DNA of 64,000 nt from an uncultured Peptoniphilus sp. GTDB lineage: Bacteria; Bacillota; Clostridia; Tissierellales; Peptoniphilaceae. The notes under the pieces were generated by a model. It did not search any database. It was not told the DNA's origin and worked only from the letters and a program-made list of their open reading frames with translations. The position numbers and the translations under genes were made by a program. Below, piece by piece: positions 25,753 to 35,322 of the stretch; the first letter of the stretch is position 1; each line of letters opens with the position of its first letter. The DNA lies in assembly GCA_902465645.1 (NCBI GenBank), contig CABQNX010000003.1:1-64000 (forward strand), given 5' to 3'.

Positions 25753-27142
25753 CTTTCTTTCCTCTCTTCTTAATTGAATTAATTGCGTCCTTTAATTTCC
25801 CTTCAGAAGAGAAAATCTTTTGAACCCTTGGGGCAACTTCGTGCATGGAGAACAAGACTATCCTGTCGCCAGATTCAAGGACTGTCTTACCATTAGGTAC
25901 TATCATGTTTTGACCCCTAATTATGGAAATAATAAGAGTTCCATCAGGCAGGCTCAAGTCTTCTAGGGCGTTGCCACAAACTAGGTGGCTTGTCCTTATA
26001 ATTAATTCGACGCATTCAACTTGACCATTTAGAAGCAAGTGTAGGGCAAGGGAGCTCTTTCCCCTGATTTCCTTTAGCATTTCTGCTGCCGTGATGTATG
26101 AGGTGTTAAAGACTGCATCTATGTCAAGTTTATCTAAGACCTTGTCGTAGTTTGTCCTAGAAATTTTGGCAACAGACTTAAAGATTCCACTTTGCTTTGC
26201 CACAAGACTCATCAGAAGGTTGGCCTCATCAATTCCTGTTGCTGCAACAAATGAGTCGTAGGTTTGGACCATTTCTTCCTCAAGAACTGCAATATCTGTT
26301 CCATCTCCATTTATAATATTTGCTGCTGGAACCATTTCCTTTAGTTCAAGGCACCTTTCCTTATTTATCTCAACAATAGTGACATCTATATTTTCTTTTA
26401 AAAGAAGCATGGCAAGGTAAAGTCCCGTCTTTCCTCCTCCAAGTATCATTGTACTCCTAAGAGACCTGGTCCTATTTACACCTGTGTGGTCCTTGTCAAA
26501 GGCTTCTATGTTTTCAGACTTGCCTGCAAGGATTATGACGTCATTTTCTTCTAATACAGTACGACCATTAGGGATAATTGCATCTCCATTTCTAGAAATA
26601 GCAGCAATAAGAAGGTGATTGATGTTGTCAATGTCCATGATTTTTTTGTTGATAAAGCTTGTGTCATTTCCTATGTTGAATTCAACAAGGGAAACTTTTC
26701 CACCAGCAAATTCATCAGAATAAAGTTGGTACCTCTTCATTAGGTATTTAAAAATTGATCTTGCAGTTGCATTGTCAGGGTTTATAATCTTGTCTATTTC
26801 AAGTTCCTCTGATATGAAGTCAAGGTGTTTTCTGTATTCAGGGTCCCTTACCCTTGCAATGGCATACTTTGCACCAAGCTTTTTTGAGATTGTGCAAAGA
26901 ATTACATTGGCCTCGTCATTTGTTGTAGTTGCAACTACATAGTCAAAGAGAGAAATATCTAGCTCTTCTAAGACGCCAAAATCCAAAGCATTTGCACAAA
27001 TACTAAAAACATCTAGCGAATTGGATATGTTTTCGATTACATCTTCATTGTTGTCAACTACAGTTACCTCACAGTCTTCATCTAATAATGCAGCTGCAAG
27101 CCTGTAGCCAAGTTTTCCGGCACCTACAACTAAAGCCTTCAT
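25742..27142 (-). CDS. trkA: Trk potassium uptake regulator TrkA (copy 2)
   Basis: A 466-residue double RCK protein. Unlike the other copy, both halves carry nucleotide-binding motifs: VVGAGKLGYRLAAALL at residue 4 and ILGGGKTGLYLAMLLL at about residue 233, each with a later acidic residue (TVVDNNED and TIVEINKE). RCK_C domains follow each half. The two different TrkA proteins could form a mixed gating ring with TrkH; that is inference. The gene overlaps trkH by 11 bp. Confidence 0.9.
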   Translation of the reverse strand: MKALVVGAGKLGYRLAAALLDEDCEVTVVDNNEDVIENISNSLDVFSICANALDFGVLEELDISLFDYVVATTTNDEANVILCTISKKLGAKYAIARVRDPEYRKHLDFISEELEIDKIINPDNATARSIFKYLMKRYQLYSDEFAGGKVSLVEFNIGNDTSFINKKIMDIDNINHLLIAAISRNGDAIIPNGRTVLEENDVIILAGKSENIEAFDKDHTGVNRTRSLRSTMILGGGKTGLYLAMLLLKENIDVTIVEINKERCLELKEMVPAANIINGDGTDIAVLEEEMVQTYDSFVAATGIDEANLLMSLVAKQSGIFKSVAKISRTNYDKVLDKLDIDAVFNTSYITAAEMLKEIRGKSSLALHLLLNGQVECVELIIRTSHLVCGNALEDLSLPDGTLIISIIRGQNMIVPNGKTVLESGDRIVLFSMHEVAPRVQKIFSSEGKLKDAINSIKKRGKKDEL

Positions 27143-27151
27143 ATATTCCTC

Positions 27152-28300
27152 CTAAAAAATCGCATCAAGAATTACATCAAATTCGTAATCTGGATAGATG
27201 GATTTTAACTTATCTCTTATCTCTCTTTTGAGAGCATCTTTTTCTTCTCTCGTCTTTACAGAATCGGCATTGTAATCAATGTCTATATAAATTTTCTTGC
27301 CCTCAAGGACAATATCGTGGAAGGAGTAAATGTTTAGAGACTCCCTCACAATTTTTTTAAGATCCTTGGAGACAGCGTTAATTATCTCATTGCTGCTCCC
27401 CTTTGGGTCTGCGTGAATTATTAATTTTATCCCAAGCAGGTCAGAGATTTCCCTCTCAACCTTGTCAACAATATTGTGGGCCTCTTCCAGAGTCAAATTA
27501 TAATCTAGGGCTGCATCGATTATCACAATCATATTGTCTGGCCCAAAGTCTGTCACCATCATATTGTGAACATTGGATATGCCCTCGTAGTTTGAAACCT
27601 TGGACTTTATCTCGTGCTTAGTCTCGTCACTAAGGCCACGTCCAAGAATAATTGAAATGGTCTCGTATATTAGTGAAATAGCTGTGTATAAAATAAATAA
27701 AGCAACTATTAAACCAACATAGCCATCTAATATTTTTCCTGTGAACTTTTCTATTAATATAGAAATAATTACAACAGAAGTTATAAGTGTGTCGCTAAGT
27801 GAATCCTTCTCTTGGGCCTTCAAAGTTACAGAGTCAATTGCCCTTGCAACCTTTGAATAAAGAGAGGCCTGCCAAAATTTTATCGCCACAGTTACAATCA
27901 AAATCACAAGAGTGGATTTTGGGTAAGAAATGGCAACTGGGTGAAGGATCTTTCCCACAGAAGTCTTCAAAAATTGAAAACCAACGGAAAGTACAATACC
28001 AGAAACTACAAGAGAAATCAAATATTCAAGCCTGCCATGTCCATAGGGGTGGTCCTTATCTCTTGGTTTGGCAGCAAGTCTTATACCCAAAATAGAAATA
28101 ATAGAGCTGACACAGTCTGTGATGTTGTTTACCGCGTCAGATAAAATTGAAATTGAGCCAGTAAAGATATACAAGATAACTTTTAAGACGGCTGCAAGTA
28201 TATTTGATATAAGTCCAAGAAGAGAAGTCTCTTTAGAAATTTTTGCCCTGTCATATCCATAGGCAGATTCTCCCCTCTTCAAAATAAGTTTTGCGAACAT
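27152..28300 (-). CDS. Cation diffusion facilitator transporter
   Basis: Effluxes divalent metal ions, 382 residues. Six membrane segments span about residues 20-210. Metal-site signatures are SILSDAVNNITDCV in TM2 and KDHPYGHGRLEYL before TM3, with EKDSLSDTLITSVV in TM5. A C-terminal cytoplasmic domain follows, longer than usual (about 170 residues). The start is MFAKLILKRGE after GGAGGACTA, not the upstream in-frame codon. It heads the trk operon. Metal identity unknown. Confidence 0.9.
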   Translation of the reverse strand: MFAKLILKRGESAYGYDRAKISKETSLLGLISNILAAVLKVILYIFTGSISILSDAVNNITDCVSSIISILGIRLAAKPRDKDHPYGHGRLEYLISLVVSGIVLSVGFQFLKTSVGKILHPVAISYPKSTLVILIVTVAIKFWQASLYSKVARAIDSVTLKAQEKDSLSDTLITSVVIISILIEKFTGKILDGYVGLIVALFILYTAISLIYETISIILGRGLSDETKHEIKSKVSNYEGISNVHNMMVTDFGPDNMIVIIDAALDYNLTLEEAHNIVDKVEREISDLLGIKLIIHADPKGSSNEIINAVSKDLKKIVRESLNIYSFHDIVLEGKKIYIDIDYNADSVKTREEKDALKREIRDKLKSIYPDYEFDVILDAIF

Positions 28301-28452
28301 TAGTCCTCCAAAATTTATAATAATAAAAATAGGCCAAAAGCCCATACTCAATAGATTTCTTCAGTTACAATAATTATAACACTAGTATATTAGTAATAAA
28401 AGGAAAAGAACTTTCCTATACTCTTGGAAAAAATCATAATAATTTTAAAAAT

Positions 28453-28483
28453 AAAAAATGCACCAGTTTAAGCTGGCACATTT
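28453..28483 (-). terminator. Terminator after the DJ-1 gene
   Basis: An AAATGYRCCAG-type stem (about 11 bp, 28457-28467 with 28473-28483) is followed by T residues on the minus strand. Confidence 0.85.
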
Positions 28484-28495
28484 CCTAATCTTATT

Positions 28496-29062
28496 TTAAA
28501 TAAATTTTTTAAGTTGTGGAAGTAGTAAGCCTTCTGCAACTTCTTCTGCCTTTTCTTTTGAAACTAAAATTTCAACTAGCTTAACCCCAAGTAGGATTGC
28601 AAGGGCTGGCCCCATAGCAGTTATTATGTTGTCTTCAACAACTACTGGTGAGTCTTGTGGGTCTTTAACCTTTAATCTATTTTCAACTCCTGGATAGCAA
28701 GTGAATTTTCCGTCCTTTAAAAGGCCTGCTGCATCAAGAACTTGTGGTCCTGCACAAATTGCTATTACTTTTCTCTCTTCATCATTAAAGACATTGGCAA
28801 ACTCAAGAACTTTTTTGTCATTCATGAGATTTGTAGCACCAGGTTGACCTCCTGGAATGTACATTGCCTTATAGTCTTCGATGTTAATTTCATCAAAAGT
28901 CTTGTCAGCAAGAACTGTCACACCGTGAGCTCCCTTTACCTCAAGTCTATCCTTAATGGAAACTGTATCAACCTTTAGGTCGGCCCTTCTAAGGACATCA
29001 ACAATTGTTAAAGCTTCAATTTCTTCAAAACCTTCTGCCAAAAATACCAATAAATCTTTCAT
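28496..29062 (-). CDS. DJ-1/PfpI family protein
   Basis: A 188-residue DJ-1/YajL-type protein. It has the conserved acid in LAEGFEEIEAL and the nucleophilic elbow cysteine in VIAICAGPQVLDAAG. DJ-1 family members act in oxidative or carbonyl stress and some are deglycases or chaperones; which applies here is not decided. It follows proC with 9 bp between them. Confidence 0.92.
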   Translation of the reverse strand: MKDLLVFLAEGFEEIEALTIVDVLRRADLKVDTVSIKDRLEVKGAHGVTVLADKTFDEINIEDYKAMYIPGGQPGATNLMNDKKVLEFANVFNDEERKVIAICAGPQVLDAAGLLKDGKFTCYPGVENRLKVKDPQDSPVVVEDNIITAMGPALAILLGVKLVEILVSKEKAEEVAEGLLLPQLKKFI

Positions 29063-29071
29063 AATGACCTC

Positions 29072-29836
29072 CTATTTATTCATAATAGAATCAACTGCAT
29101 TTATAATTGCAGACCTAAACCCATCCTTTTCTAAAGATTTTACTCCCTTAATAGTTGTTCCAGCCGGTGTTGTTACTTGGTCCTTTAATTCACCTGGATG
29201 AATTCCAGACTCCCTCACCATTTTTGCTGATCCAGCAACTGCTTGAGATATAACCCTGTAGGCCATGTCCCTTTGCATTCCATAAGAAACTGCTGCATCT
29301 GCTGCTGCTTCAATGTACATGTAGACATAGGCAGGCATGCAACCTGAAACTGCCTCATAAATTTTTATGTTCTTTTCTTCCACGATTTCAGTTTCTCCAA
29401 AGTTGGACAAGATCTTTCTTATCTCTTTCACTTCTTCTTCTGAAATATTTTTACCAGGGCAAATTCCAGTCATGGAATTTAAAATTTTTGCCGGTGTATT
29501 TGGAAGAGCCATCATAAGCTTTTTATTTGGAAGGCTCTTTTCAAGTTTCTCAAGGTCAAAGGCTGAAGTAATAGAAATAATGATTTGATCTTTCACTTCA
29601 TCTTTTATTGTCTCGATTACAGCTTCATAAACATAGGGTTTTACTGCAAGGATAATTGCATCTGCACCCTTCACAACGTCTACTTCTGAATCAACTACTC
29701 TTGCTGCTTCATTGCCCTTAAAGGCATCTCTCTTTTCTTCGCTCCTGTCGTAAAGAAAAGTTTCTATATTATTATCTAAAAGACCATGTGCCATGGCAGC
29801 ACCCATGTTGCCAAGGCCTATAATTCCCATCTTCAT
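29072..29836 (-). CDS. proC: Pyrroline-5-carboxylate reductase
   Basis: Reduces pyrroline-5-carboxylate to proline with NAD(P)H. The 254 residues begin with the Rossmann motif MGIIGLGNMGAAMAHGLL. The C-terminal half carries the family signature around GELKDQVTTPAGTTIKGVK. The ATG of MKMGIIG lies seven bases after AGGAG; a GTG one codon upstream is possible. No proA or proB is nearby, so the substrate may come from ornithine. Confidence 0.94.
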   Translation of the reverse strand: MKMGIIGLGNMGAAMAHGLLDNNIETFLYDRSEEKRDAFKGNEAARVVDSEVDVVKGADAIILAVKPYVYEAVIETIKDEVKDQIIISITSAFDLEKLEKSLPNKKLMMALPNTPAKILNSMTGICPGKNISEEEVKEIRKILSNFGETEIVEEKNIKIYEAVSGCMPAYVYMYIEAAADAAVSYGMQRDMAYRVISQAVAGSAKMVRESGIHPGELKDQVTTPAGTTIKGVKSLEKDGFRSAIINAVDSIMNK

Positions 29837-29914
29837 CACATCACTCCTTAAGTAGATTATACACGAAATTGCTTAAAAATTCATTTTTGTGCTATAATTT
29901 GATGAGGTGATTTA

Positions 29915-30475
29915 ATGAAAAAAATTTCTATCTCAAAGTTATTTTTAACTTTTTTTAAAATAAATGCCATAACCTTTGGGGGAGGCTATACAATTGTCCC
30001 TGTTATAAAGGACATCTTCGTATCAGACCTAGAACTCATCGACGAAGACCAGATGATGGATATAGTTGCCATCTCCCAAGGTGGGCCTGGAGCCATGGCA
30101 ATCTCTTGCTCAGTCCTGACAGGTTACTACTTGAGAGGACCTCTTGGAGCAATAACTTGTCTTGTTGCATCGGCTCTTCCCTGTCTTATAATTTTGTCCG
30201 TGATTTCAAACTTTTACCAAGAATTTAAGTCAAACTTTTTTATAAATGCAGCCCTAGAAGGTATCAGTGGAGTAATATCTGCAGTTCTATTTATAACTGT
30301 AGCTCGCATGGGAATTTCTTCTTACAAGAACAATCCACGCTTTAGTGCAGCCATGATTATCTTGGTCTTCTTAGTTGCCTTTTTCACAAGTATCAATACA
30401 GGACTAATAATTCTATTCTGTGCTATCGCAGGAATTTCTTATTTTAGTGTAATGGAGAGAAACAAAAATGCTTGA
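29915..30475 (+). CDS. Chromate transporter, half-size subunit 1
   Basis: A 186-residue ChrA-domain membrane protein with five to six segments. It has the family's FGGGYTIVPVIKD and QGGPGAMAISCSVLTGY motifs. Short-chain ChrA proteins work as pairs encoded in tandem, as here. The natural substrate in an anaerobic commensal need not be chromate. The ATG follows GAGGTGATTTA. It overlaps the partner gene by 8 bp. Confidence 0.9.
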   Translation: MKKISISKLFLTFFKINAITFGGGYTIVPVIKDIFVSDLELIDEDQMMDIVAISQGGPGAMAISCSVLTGYYLRGPLGAITCLVASALPCLIILSVISNFYQEFKSNFFINAALEGISGVISAVLFITVARMGISSYKNNPRFSAAMIILVFLVAFFTSINTGLIILFCAIAGISYFSVMERNKNA

Positions 30476-31025
30476 TTTATTTTTAATTTTCTTTAAAATC
30501 GGATGCTTCGCCTTTGGTGGCGGCTACGCAGTAATACCCTTGATATCAAAGTATGTTGTTGAAGAACACGCTTGGATCTCTACAAGAGAATTTATAGACT
30601 TGATTTCCATTTCACAAATGACTCCAGGACCAATTGCCATTAACTCGGCAACCTTTGTTGGGCAAAATGTCCACGGAATCCTTGGCTCAATTCTTGCAAC
30701 AGCAGGACTTGTCCTTCCTCAGTTCATTCTTATGATGATCCTTGGCTACTTCCTCTTTAGCAAGGGCAAAAAATTTAAAATCATGGACTACTCCCTCCTT
30801 GGCATCAAGGCAGGAGTTGTGTCCCTCATCTTTATAACAACCTTAAAACTCTTCCAGTCATCAGTCTTCCCTGAAGGACTTAAGCTTGAAGGCATGAGCC
30901 TGGCAGCACTTATCTCCTTCGTCCTTGGCTTTGTACTCTACATGAAGAAAGTGGACCTATTTAAGCTAATAGGACTAGGGGCAGTTGTTGGAATTGGAGT
31001 CAAATACGCCTTGACTCTTATGTAA
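30468..31025 (+). CDS. Chromate transporter, half-size subunit 2
   Basis: A 185-residue partner of the preceding protein, with FAFGGGYAVIPLISKYVVEE and SQMTPGPIAINSATFVG, the second form of the ChrA motifs. The two probably insert with opposite topology, as shown for short-chain ChrA pairs. Ends before a strong terminator. Confidence 0.9.
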   Translation: MLDLFLIFFKIGCFAFGGGYAVIPLISKYVVEEHAWISTREFIDLISISQMTPGPIAINSATFVGQNVHGILGSILATAGLVLPQFILMMILGYFLFSKGKKFKIMDYSLLGIKAGVVSLIFITTLKLFQSSVFPEGLKLEGMSLAALISFVLGFVLYMKKVDLFKLIGLGAVVGIGVKYALTLM

Positions 31026-31027
31026 AT

Positions 31028-31058
31028 AAAACTCCTTGGGTCTTCCAAGGAGTTTTTT
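31028..31058 (+). terminator. Terminator after the chromate transporter pair
   Basis: A perfect 9-bp ACTCCTTGG/CCAAGGAGT stem is followed by TTTTTT. Confidence 0.9.
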
Positions 31059-31147
31059 GCTTTTGTATTCAATTCTTTATAAATTACATTTCTTAAATTT
31101 TTATTTAACTTATTAATTAATTTATAAGTTTCAAATTTTTTATTACT

Positions 31148-31930
31148 TTAGAATAAAGACTCCTCAATCATTTCTTTGTTCTTCAATTCATCCACCCACT
31201 CTTTTGGGAATTCATCGAAGCCATAGATAATTCCTGCCAATCCTCCAGTTACTGCTCCAGTAGTGTCTGTGTCATCGCCAAGATTTATTGCCTTTAGGAC
31301 TGCTTCCCTATAAGAATTTGTATTTAAAAGACACCAAAGAGATGCCTCAAGAGTGTGGAGGACAAAACCCGTTGACTCAATCTCATCTTCAGACTTATTT
31401 TTTATTCCATCAAGACCAAGGTTTTCTAATTTTTCTCCCCCAATTAACTTTCTCGCTATGTGGACATAATCTAGGCAAGCCTTTCTAGAAATCTCGTGAG
31501 CGTGAGTGATACTTGATACAGCTTCAATTTCCTCATCACTGGCATCAGTAAAGGCAAGGGGCAAAATCCTCATCAGAGACCCATTTCCATTGGCATAAAA
31601 ATCATCAATCCCGTGACCCTCACTTAAAGCATCTCTTGTTGTCATCCCCACATCAAATGTCTCTCCATGACAAGTGAACTCACCTTCAAAGATCCAGTCC
31701 TCAAAATTTTTTCTAATATCCTCGACATCAACTTTGTTTTTATCCTTTATAGACTTGCAAGTGGCAAGGGTCATGCTAGTATCATCAGACCAAGTCCCAG
31801 CAACTTGATCCCAAGTTCCAAAACCCACCATGCCTGTGCAAGTGAAAGTCCCCCTTTTCTTAAACTCAAAGGGCACGCCAAGAGAATCAGCTATGGCGAG
31901 TCCATAAATTCCATCCCTAAGCTTAGACAT
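31148..31930 (-). CDS. ADP-ribosylglycohydrolase family protein
   Basis: Probably removes ADP-ribose from a modified macromolecule. The 260-residue all-helical DraG/ARH-type fold carries the metal-site motifs GTWSDDTSMTLAT (about residue 47) and NLGDDTDTTGAVTGGLAG near the C-terminus, with GNGSLMRILPLA between. The start is the ATG of MSKLRDGIYG after GGAGGATATTT; the extra 21 upstream residues are rejected. No ADP-ribosyltransferase is adjacent, so the target is unknown. Confidence 0.9.
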   Translation of the reverse strand: MSKLRDGIYGLAIADSLGVPFEFKKRGTFTCTGMVGFGTWDQVAGTWSDDTSMTLATCKSIKDKNKVDVEDIRKNFEDWIFEGEFTCHGETFDVGMTTRDALSEGHGIDDFYANGNGSLMRILPLAFTDASDEEIEAVSSITHAHEISRKACLDYVHIARKLIGGEKLENLGLDGIKNKSEDEIESTGFVLHTLEASLWCLLNTNSYREAVLKAINLGDDTDTTGAVTGGLAGIIYGFDEFPKEWVDELKNKEMIEESLF

Positions 31931-31991
31931 AAATATCCTCCTTCTTGGTTTACTTCTATAAACTGTTAAATCAATTATATAAACAAAAGGC

Positions 31992-32022
31992 AAAAAAATA
32001 AAGACTCCCCTAGGGAAGTCTT
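31992..32022 (-). terminator. Terminator after the RelE-type toxin
   Basis: An AAGACTTCCC/GGGGAGTCTT stem with a T-rich tail on the minus strand; it touches the toxin stop codon. Confidence 0.8.
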
Positions 32023-32284
32023 ATGAATAAATATTTTTTCTGTGTCCTACATCAATGGCGAAGATTATTAACTTGTCGTCATCAATTTTTGCTAGGAGCC
32101 TATAGGCACCAATCCTATACCTCCATATACCTTTGAAGTTGCCAGTGAGGGGTTTTCCAAAAAATCTAGGCTCTTCGCAATTTAACAAATTATTTTCTAC
32201 CCAGTTAGTTATAATTTTTTGAGCTTGTATATCTAACTTTTTTAAACTTTTTAAATATTTTTTATCATAAATTAAATCATACAT
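32021..32284 (-). CDS. RelE/ParE-superfamily toxin
   Basis: An 87-residue toxin with the RelE/YoeB-like core: an N-terminal YDKKYLKSLKKLD helix, then GNFKGIWRYRIGAYRLLAKID and the C-terminal VGHRKNIYS with its basic residues and final aromatic. It probably cuts ribosome-bound mRNA. It begins one base after the antitoxin stop region, so the pair is coupled. Confidence 0.9.
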   Translation of the reverse strand: MYDLIYDKKYLKSLKKLDIQAQKIITNWVENNLLNCEEPRFFGKPLTGNFKGIWRYRIGAYRLLAKIDDDKLIIFAIDVGHRKNIYS

Positions 32285-32285
32285 G

Positions 32286-32510
32286 TCAGAAATCTAGTTC
32301 CTTCATCAACTCTTCATGCGTAATATACTCAACTTCGCCCCTAGCTTCTCTTTCAAGAAAGTCTTCAGCCACCTTCATGTCGAACTCATCTTCAAGTTTC
32401 TCTTCCATCAATCTTTTGAAAAGAGTAGAAAGAGGTTCGCCCATAAGATCGGCATAAGCAGTAAAGGCCCTCTCCTCTTCAGCGTTTAACCTAACAGATA
32501 CAGTTTTCAT
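32286..32510 (-). CDS. RelB/DinJ-type antitoxin
   Basis: A 74-residue antitoxin with an N-terminal ribbon-helix-helix (MKTVSVRLNAEEERAF) and a charged C-terminal tail that should wrap the toxin. The ATG eight bases after AGAGG is chosen; upstream in-frame codons overlap the ribosome site or promoter. Confidence 0.88.
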   Translation of the reverse strand: MKTVSVRLNAEEERAFTAYADLMGEPLSTLFKRLMEEKLEDEFDMKVAEDFLEREARGEVEYITHEELMKELDF

Positions 32511-32529
32511 ATCCATCACCTCTAAGGTG

Positions 32530-32558
32530 ATTGTATTACATTGTGTTACATAAATCAA
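32530..32558 (-). promoter_or_regulatory. Promoter and likely operator of the toxin-antitoxin pair
   Basis: On the minus strand TTGATT (32553-32558), 17 bp, TACAAT (32530-32535). Two adjacent 10-bp repeats, ATGTAACACA and ATGTAATACA, fill the spacer, which fits autoregulation by the ribbon-helix-helix antitoxin. Confidence 0.7.
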
Positions 32559-32567
32559 TAAAGAGAT

Positions 32568-34547
32568 TTATTTTTCTAAAACTATTTTTATATAAATTTT
32601 TTCTGTGAATTTGTATATGGCAAGATAAAAAATTATATAAATAAGAAATACAAAAATCATTGATTTAATAAATAATTTTGTATTCATAAGCCCTATTAGC
32701 ATTAAAAATTTTTGCAAAACAGGAAGAGCAAAGGATGTGTGAATGAGACAGAAAACTATTGGCAAAAACAAAAGCCACGCCATTTGTTTTCTTATAATTT
32801 TCTTGCCATCAACTTCATCTAGTCCAAGCTTTCTTAAAATTTTGAATCTTTCTACGTCTTCATAGGCTTCTGTGAGAAACTTGTAGTATATGGCAAGTCC
32901 CATTGTTATTAAAAATGCAAAGGAAAGAATTATGCCAACGAAAAATATTACTCCATAGTCACTTAAAAACTCCTCCTTCGTTTGCTGTCTGTCTATTATT
33001 GTGAGTTTTTGATTTGGATTTACTTTAATGTCATCCATGTGTTCATTAAGTAAATTATTAAAATCTTCTGGCAAGTTTCCCTTTATCAAAGTTGTTATAT
33101 TTGGAGTTGATATAGAGGTGTTTTCTTTATAATTTAATTTCTCACAAATTTTAATTGCAGTTTCATAATCTTTTGCTAATATTTTATTTTTTTCAAAAAT
33201 GGTCTGCACACTTTCCAAGGGAATATCTATTGTTTCATTGGATACTTGCCTTGCGCTGAATCCCAAATTCTTTATAAATTCCTCATTATTGTCTTCTTTA
33301 AAATAAATTAAATCCTTTCCTTTAAAGTCTAATTTCATGTCAGGACTATAAATTATATCCAGTGAAATTATGTCTTTTTTTAAATTTGCATTAGTCCATT
33401 CTCTTTTTGTCATTACCTTTAGCTTATTCTTATCTCTAATAAGTGGAATGGACCATTCATAAGTTGTAGTTACCTTTCCCTTAATCTTATTATCAGCTAA
33501 TAAACTTCTGATATTATTTCTATACTTATCTAAGTTTTTTATACTTAATGACTCTTCCTCAGTCCTTATGGCAAAGGGTGCTGGGAATAATCTATTAGTT
33601 ACATCTCCTATGCCTGCATAGAGACTTATCCCTGATGTTAAAACTATTGTAAAAGCTGTGGATAGTATTGCAATATTTGCAAGAGATCTAGAATTGTTAT
33701 TTACTCTGTACAAAAGCCCTGACACAGATAAAAAATTTTCTTTCTTGTAATATAGATCCTTATTGTTTTTTAATAGTTCAAGAAATAGAGTCACTATAGT
33801 TGAAAAAGCAAAATAAGTTCCAATTATTACTAAAGTCGCCGCAATAAAAAATTTAAAAAAAGCTTGTACTGGATTTTTTGTAGTTAAACTTATGGCATAT
33901 CCTCCTGCAATAAAAATTATTCCCAGCAAGGCAATTAATTTTGTAAATTTATTTTTCCTATCTCCTGCCTTGGATTCATTTACCAAAGCTATTGGAGAAT
34001 AATTTCTCATCTTAATAATCTGAATTACAAATACAAAAATCAATATTGCAATAAATATTAAATCTACAAGAGCTACAGCCAAAAAATTATTAAAAAATCC
34101 ACCCTCAAAAATATTTATGGAATTATTTGTCAGCATCAAAAAAATTCCAAGAGATAATTTGTATAAGGCAAGGCTAAAAATACTTGCCGTTAGTATAGAA
34201 AAAATAATAATATAAATTATTTCCCAAAATAAAATTATTCTCAGATGTGTTTTTTCAAGTCCAAGTATTAAGTAAAGTCCTTGCTCCTTTAACTTTCTCT
34301 TTTGAATAAAAGAATATACAGAAGAAAGCATTATAAGCGAAAAGATTGATAAAACTATTACTCCATAAAATAGAATGATTTTCATTGATTCCATTCCCTT
34401 TGCACCTGCAAGAGACTTATCTAAAACAAGACTTAAGCAAATTGAGCTTAATACAATAAGAAAAATTATTGTTCCAATAAAGGGCATAAAAACTTTTTTA
34501 TTTCTCTTAATTCCAGAAAGGGCAAGTCGTGAGTAAAGTGATTTCAT
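32568..34547 (-). CDS. Bce-type ABC transporter permease
   Basis: A 659-residue FtsX-family permease of the BceB/VraG type. Ten membrane segments are visible. A large extracytoplasmic domain of about 200 residues (roughly 310-510) separates segments 7 and 8, the hallmark of peptide-antibiotic sensing and detoxification permeases. The start is MKSLYSRLALSG after AAAGGAG; 34 upstream residues overlap the ATPase gene. It works with the ATPase and the two-component system upstream. Confidence 0.9.
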   Translation of the reverse strand: MKSLYSRLALSGIKRNKKVFMPFIGTIIFLIVLSSICLSLVLDKSLAGAKGMESMKIILFYGVIVLSIFSLIMLSSVYSFIQKRKLKEQGLYLILGLEKTHLRIILFWEIIYIIIFSILTASIFSLALYKLSLGIFLMLTNNSINIFEGGFFNNFLAVALVDLIFIAILIFVFVIQIIKMRNYSPIALVNESKAGDRKNKFTKLIALLGIIFIAGGYAISLTTKNPVQAFFKFFIAATLVIIGTYFAFSTIVTLFLELLKNNKDLYYKKENFLSVSGLLYRVNNNSRSLANIAILSTAFTIVLTSGISLYAGIGDVTNRLFPAPFAIRTEEESLSIKNLDKYRNNIRSLLADNKIKGKVTTTYEWSIPLIRDKNKLKVMTKREWTNANLKKDIISLDIIYSPDMKLDFKGKDLIYFKEDNNEEFIKNLGFSARQVSNETIDIPLESVQTIFEKNKILAKDYETAIKICEKLNYKENTSISTPNITTLIKGNLPEDFNNLLNEHMDDIKVNPNQKLTIIDRQQTKEEFLSDYGVIFFVGIILSFAFLITMGLAIYYKFLTEAYEDVERFKILRKLGLDEVDGKKIIRKQMAWLLFLPIVFCLIHTSFALPVLQKFLMLIGLMNTKLFIKSMIFVFLIYIIFYLAIYKFTEKIYIKIVLEK

Positions 34548-34551
34548 TTTC

Positions 34552-35298
34552 TCAACTCCTTTGTAACATCTGCATTGTGTCTGCAATCTTCTTTTGCATA
34601 TCAAGGGAAGTCCTCTCGCCCCTATAGATTTGATGATAAATTTCTCCATCCTTTATAAATAGAACTCTCTTAGCCTCTGATGCAGCCATGATAGAATGAG
34701 TTACCATAAGTATAGTCTCATTATCCTGGTTTAAGTCTTTAAAAACCTTTAAAAGTTCTCTTGTGCTATTGCTATCAAGAGCTCCCGTTGGTTCATCAGC
34801 AAGTAAAATTTTTGGGTCACTTATAAGTGCTCTCGCAATTGCAGTCCTCTGCTTTTGCCCTCCACTTATTTCGTAGGGATACTTATTTAATAGATCCGAT
34901 ACATTTAACTTTTTTGCAGTTTTTAATAATTTTTCTTCCATAACAGAAATTTTTTCATCGGACAATACTAGGGGCAATAAAATATTTTCTTTAACAGTGA
35001 AGTTATCAAGAAGATTAAAATCTTGAAAGACAAATCCCAAATTTTCTCTTCTAAACTTTGCCATTTCGCTGTCCTTTATTTCTTGTAAATCTTTGCCCAT
35101 TAAAATTACTTTTCCAGAAATTGGTCTGTCAAGTAAAGCTAAAATATTTAATAAAGTTGTCTTTCCACTTCCAGACTCTCCCATTATGGCAATATACTCC
35201 CCAGCTTCAACAGTAAAATTAATTGACTTTAGAGCCTCAAGCTCATTTTTTCCAAAGCGACTTCGGTATATCTTTTTTATATTTTGAACTTCTAACAT
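34552..35298 (-). CDS. Bce-type ABC transporter ATP-binding protein
   Basis: A 248-residue ATPase with Walker A MGESGSGKTTLLN, Q-loop FVFQDFNLLD, signature ISGGQKQRTAIARAL, Walker B ILLADEPTGALD and switch histidine in MVTHSI. It is of the MacB/BceA type that powers mechanotransmission rather than classical export. It overlaps nothing: the stop is 4 bp before the permease ATG. Confidence 0.94.
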   Translation of the reverse strand: MLEVQNIKKIYRSRFGKNELEALKSINFTVEAGEYIAIMGESGSGKTTLLNILALLDRPISGKVILMGKDLQEIKDSEMAKFRRENLGFVFQDFNLLDNFTVKENILLPLVLSDEKISVMEEKLLKTAKKLNVSDLLNKYPYEISGGQKQRTAIARALISDPKILLADEPTGALDSNSTRELLKVFKDLNQDNETILMVTHSIMAASEAKRVLFIKDGEIYHQIYRGERTSLDMQKKIADTMQMLQRS

Positions 35299-35322
35299 CT
35301 TCCATCTCTTTCATAAATACTC

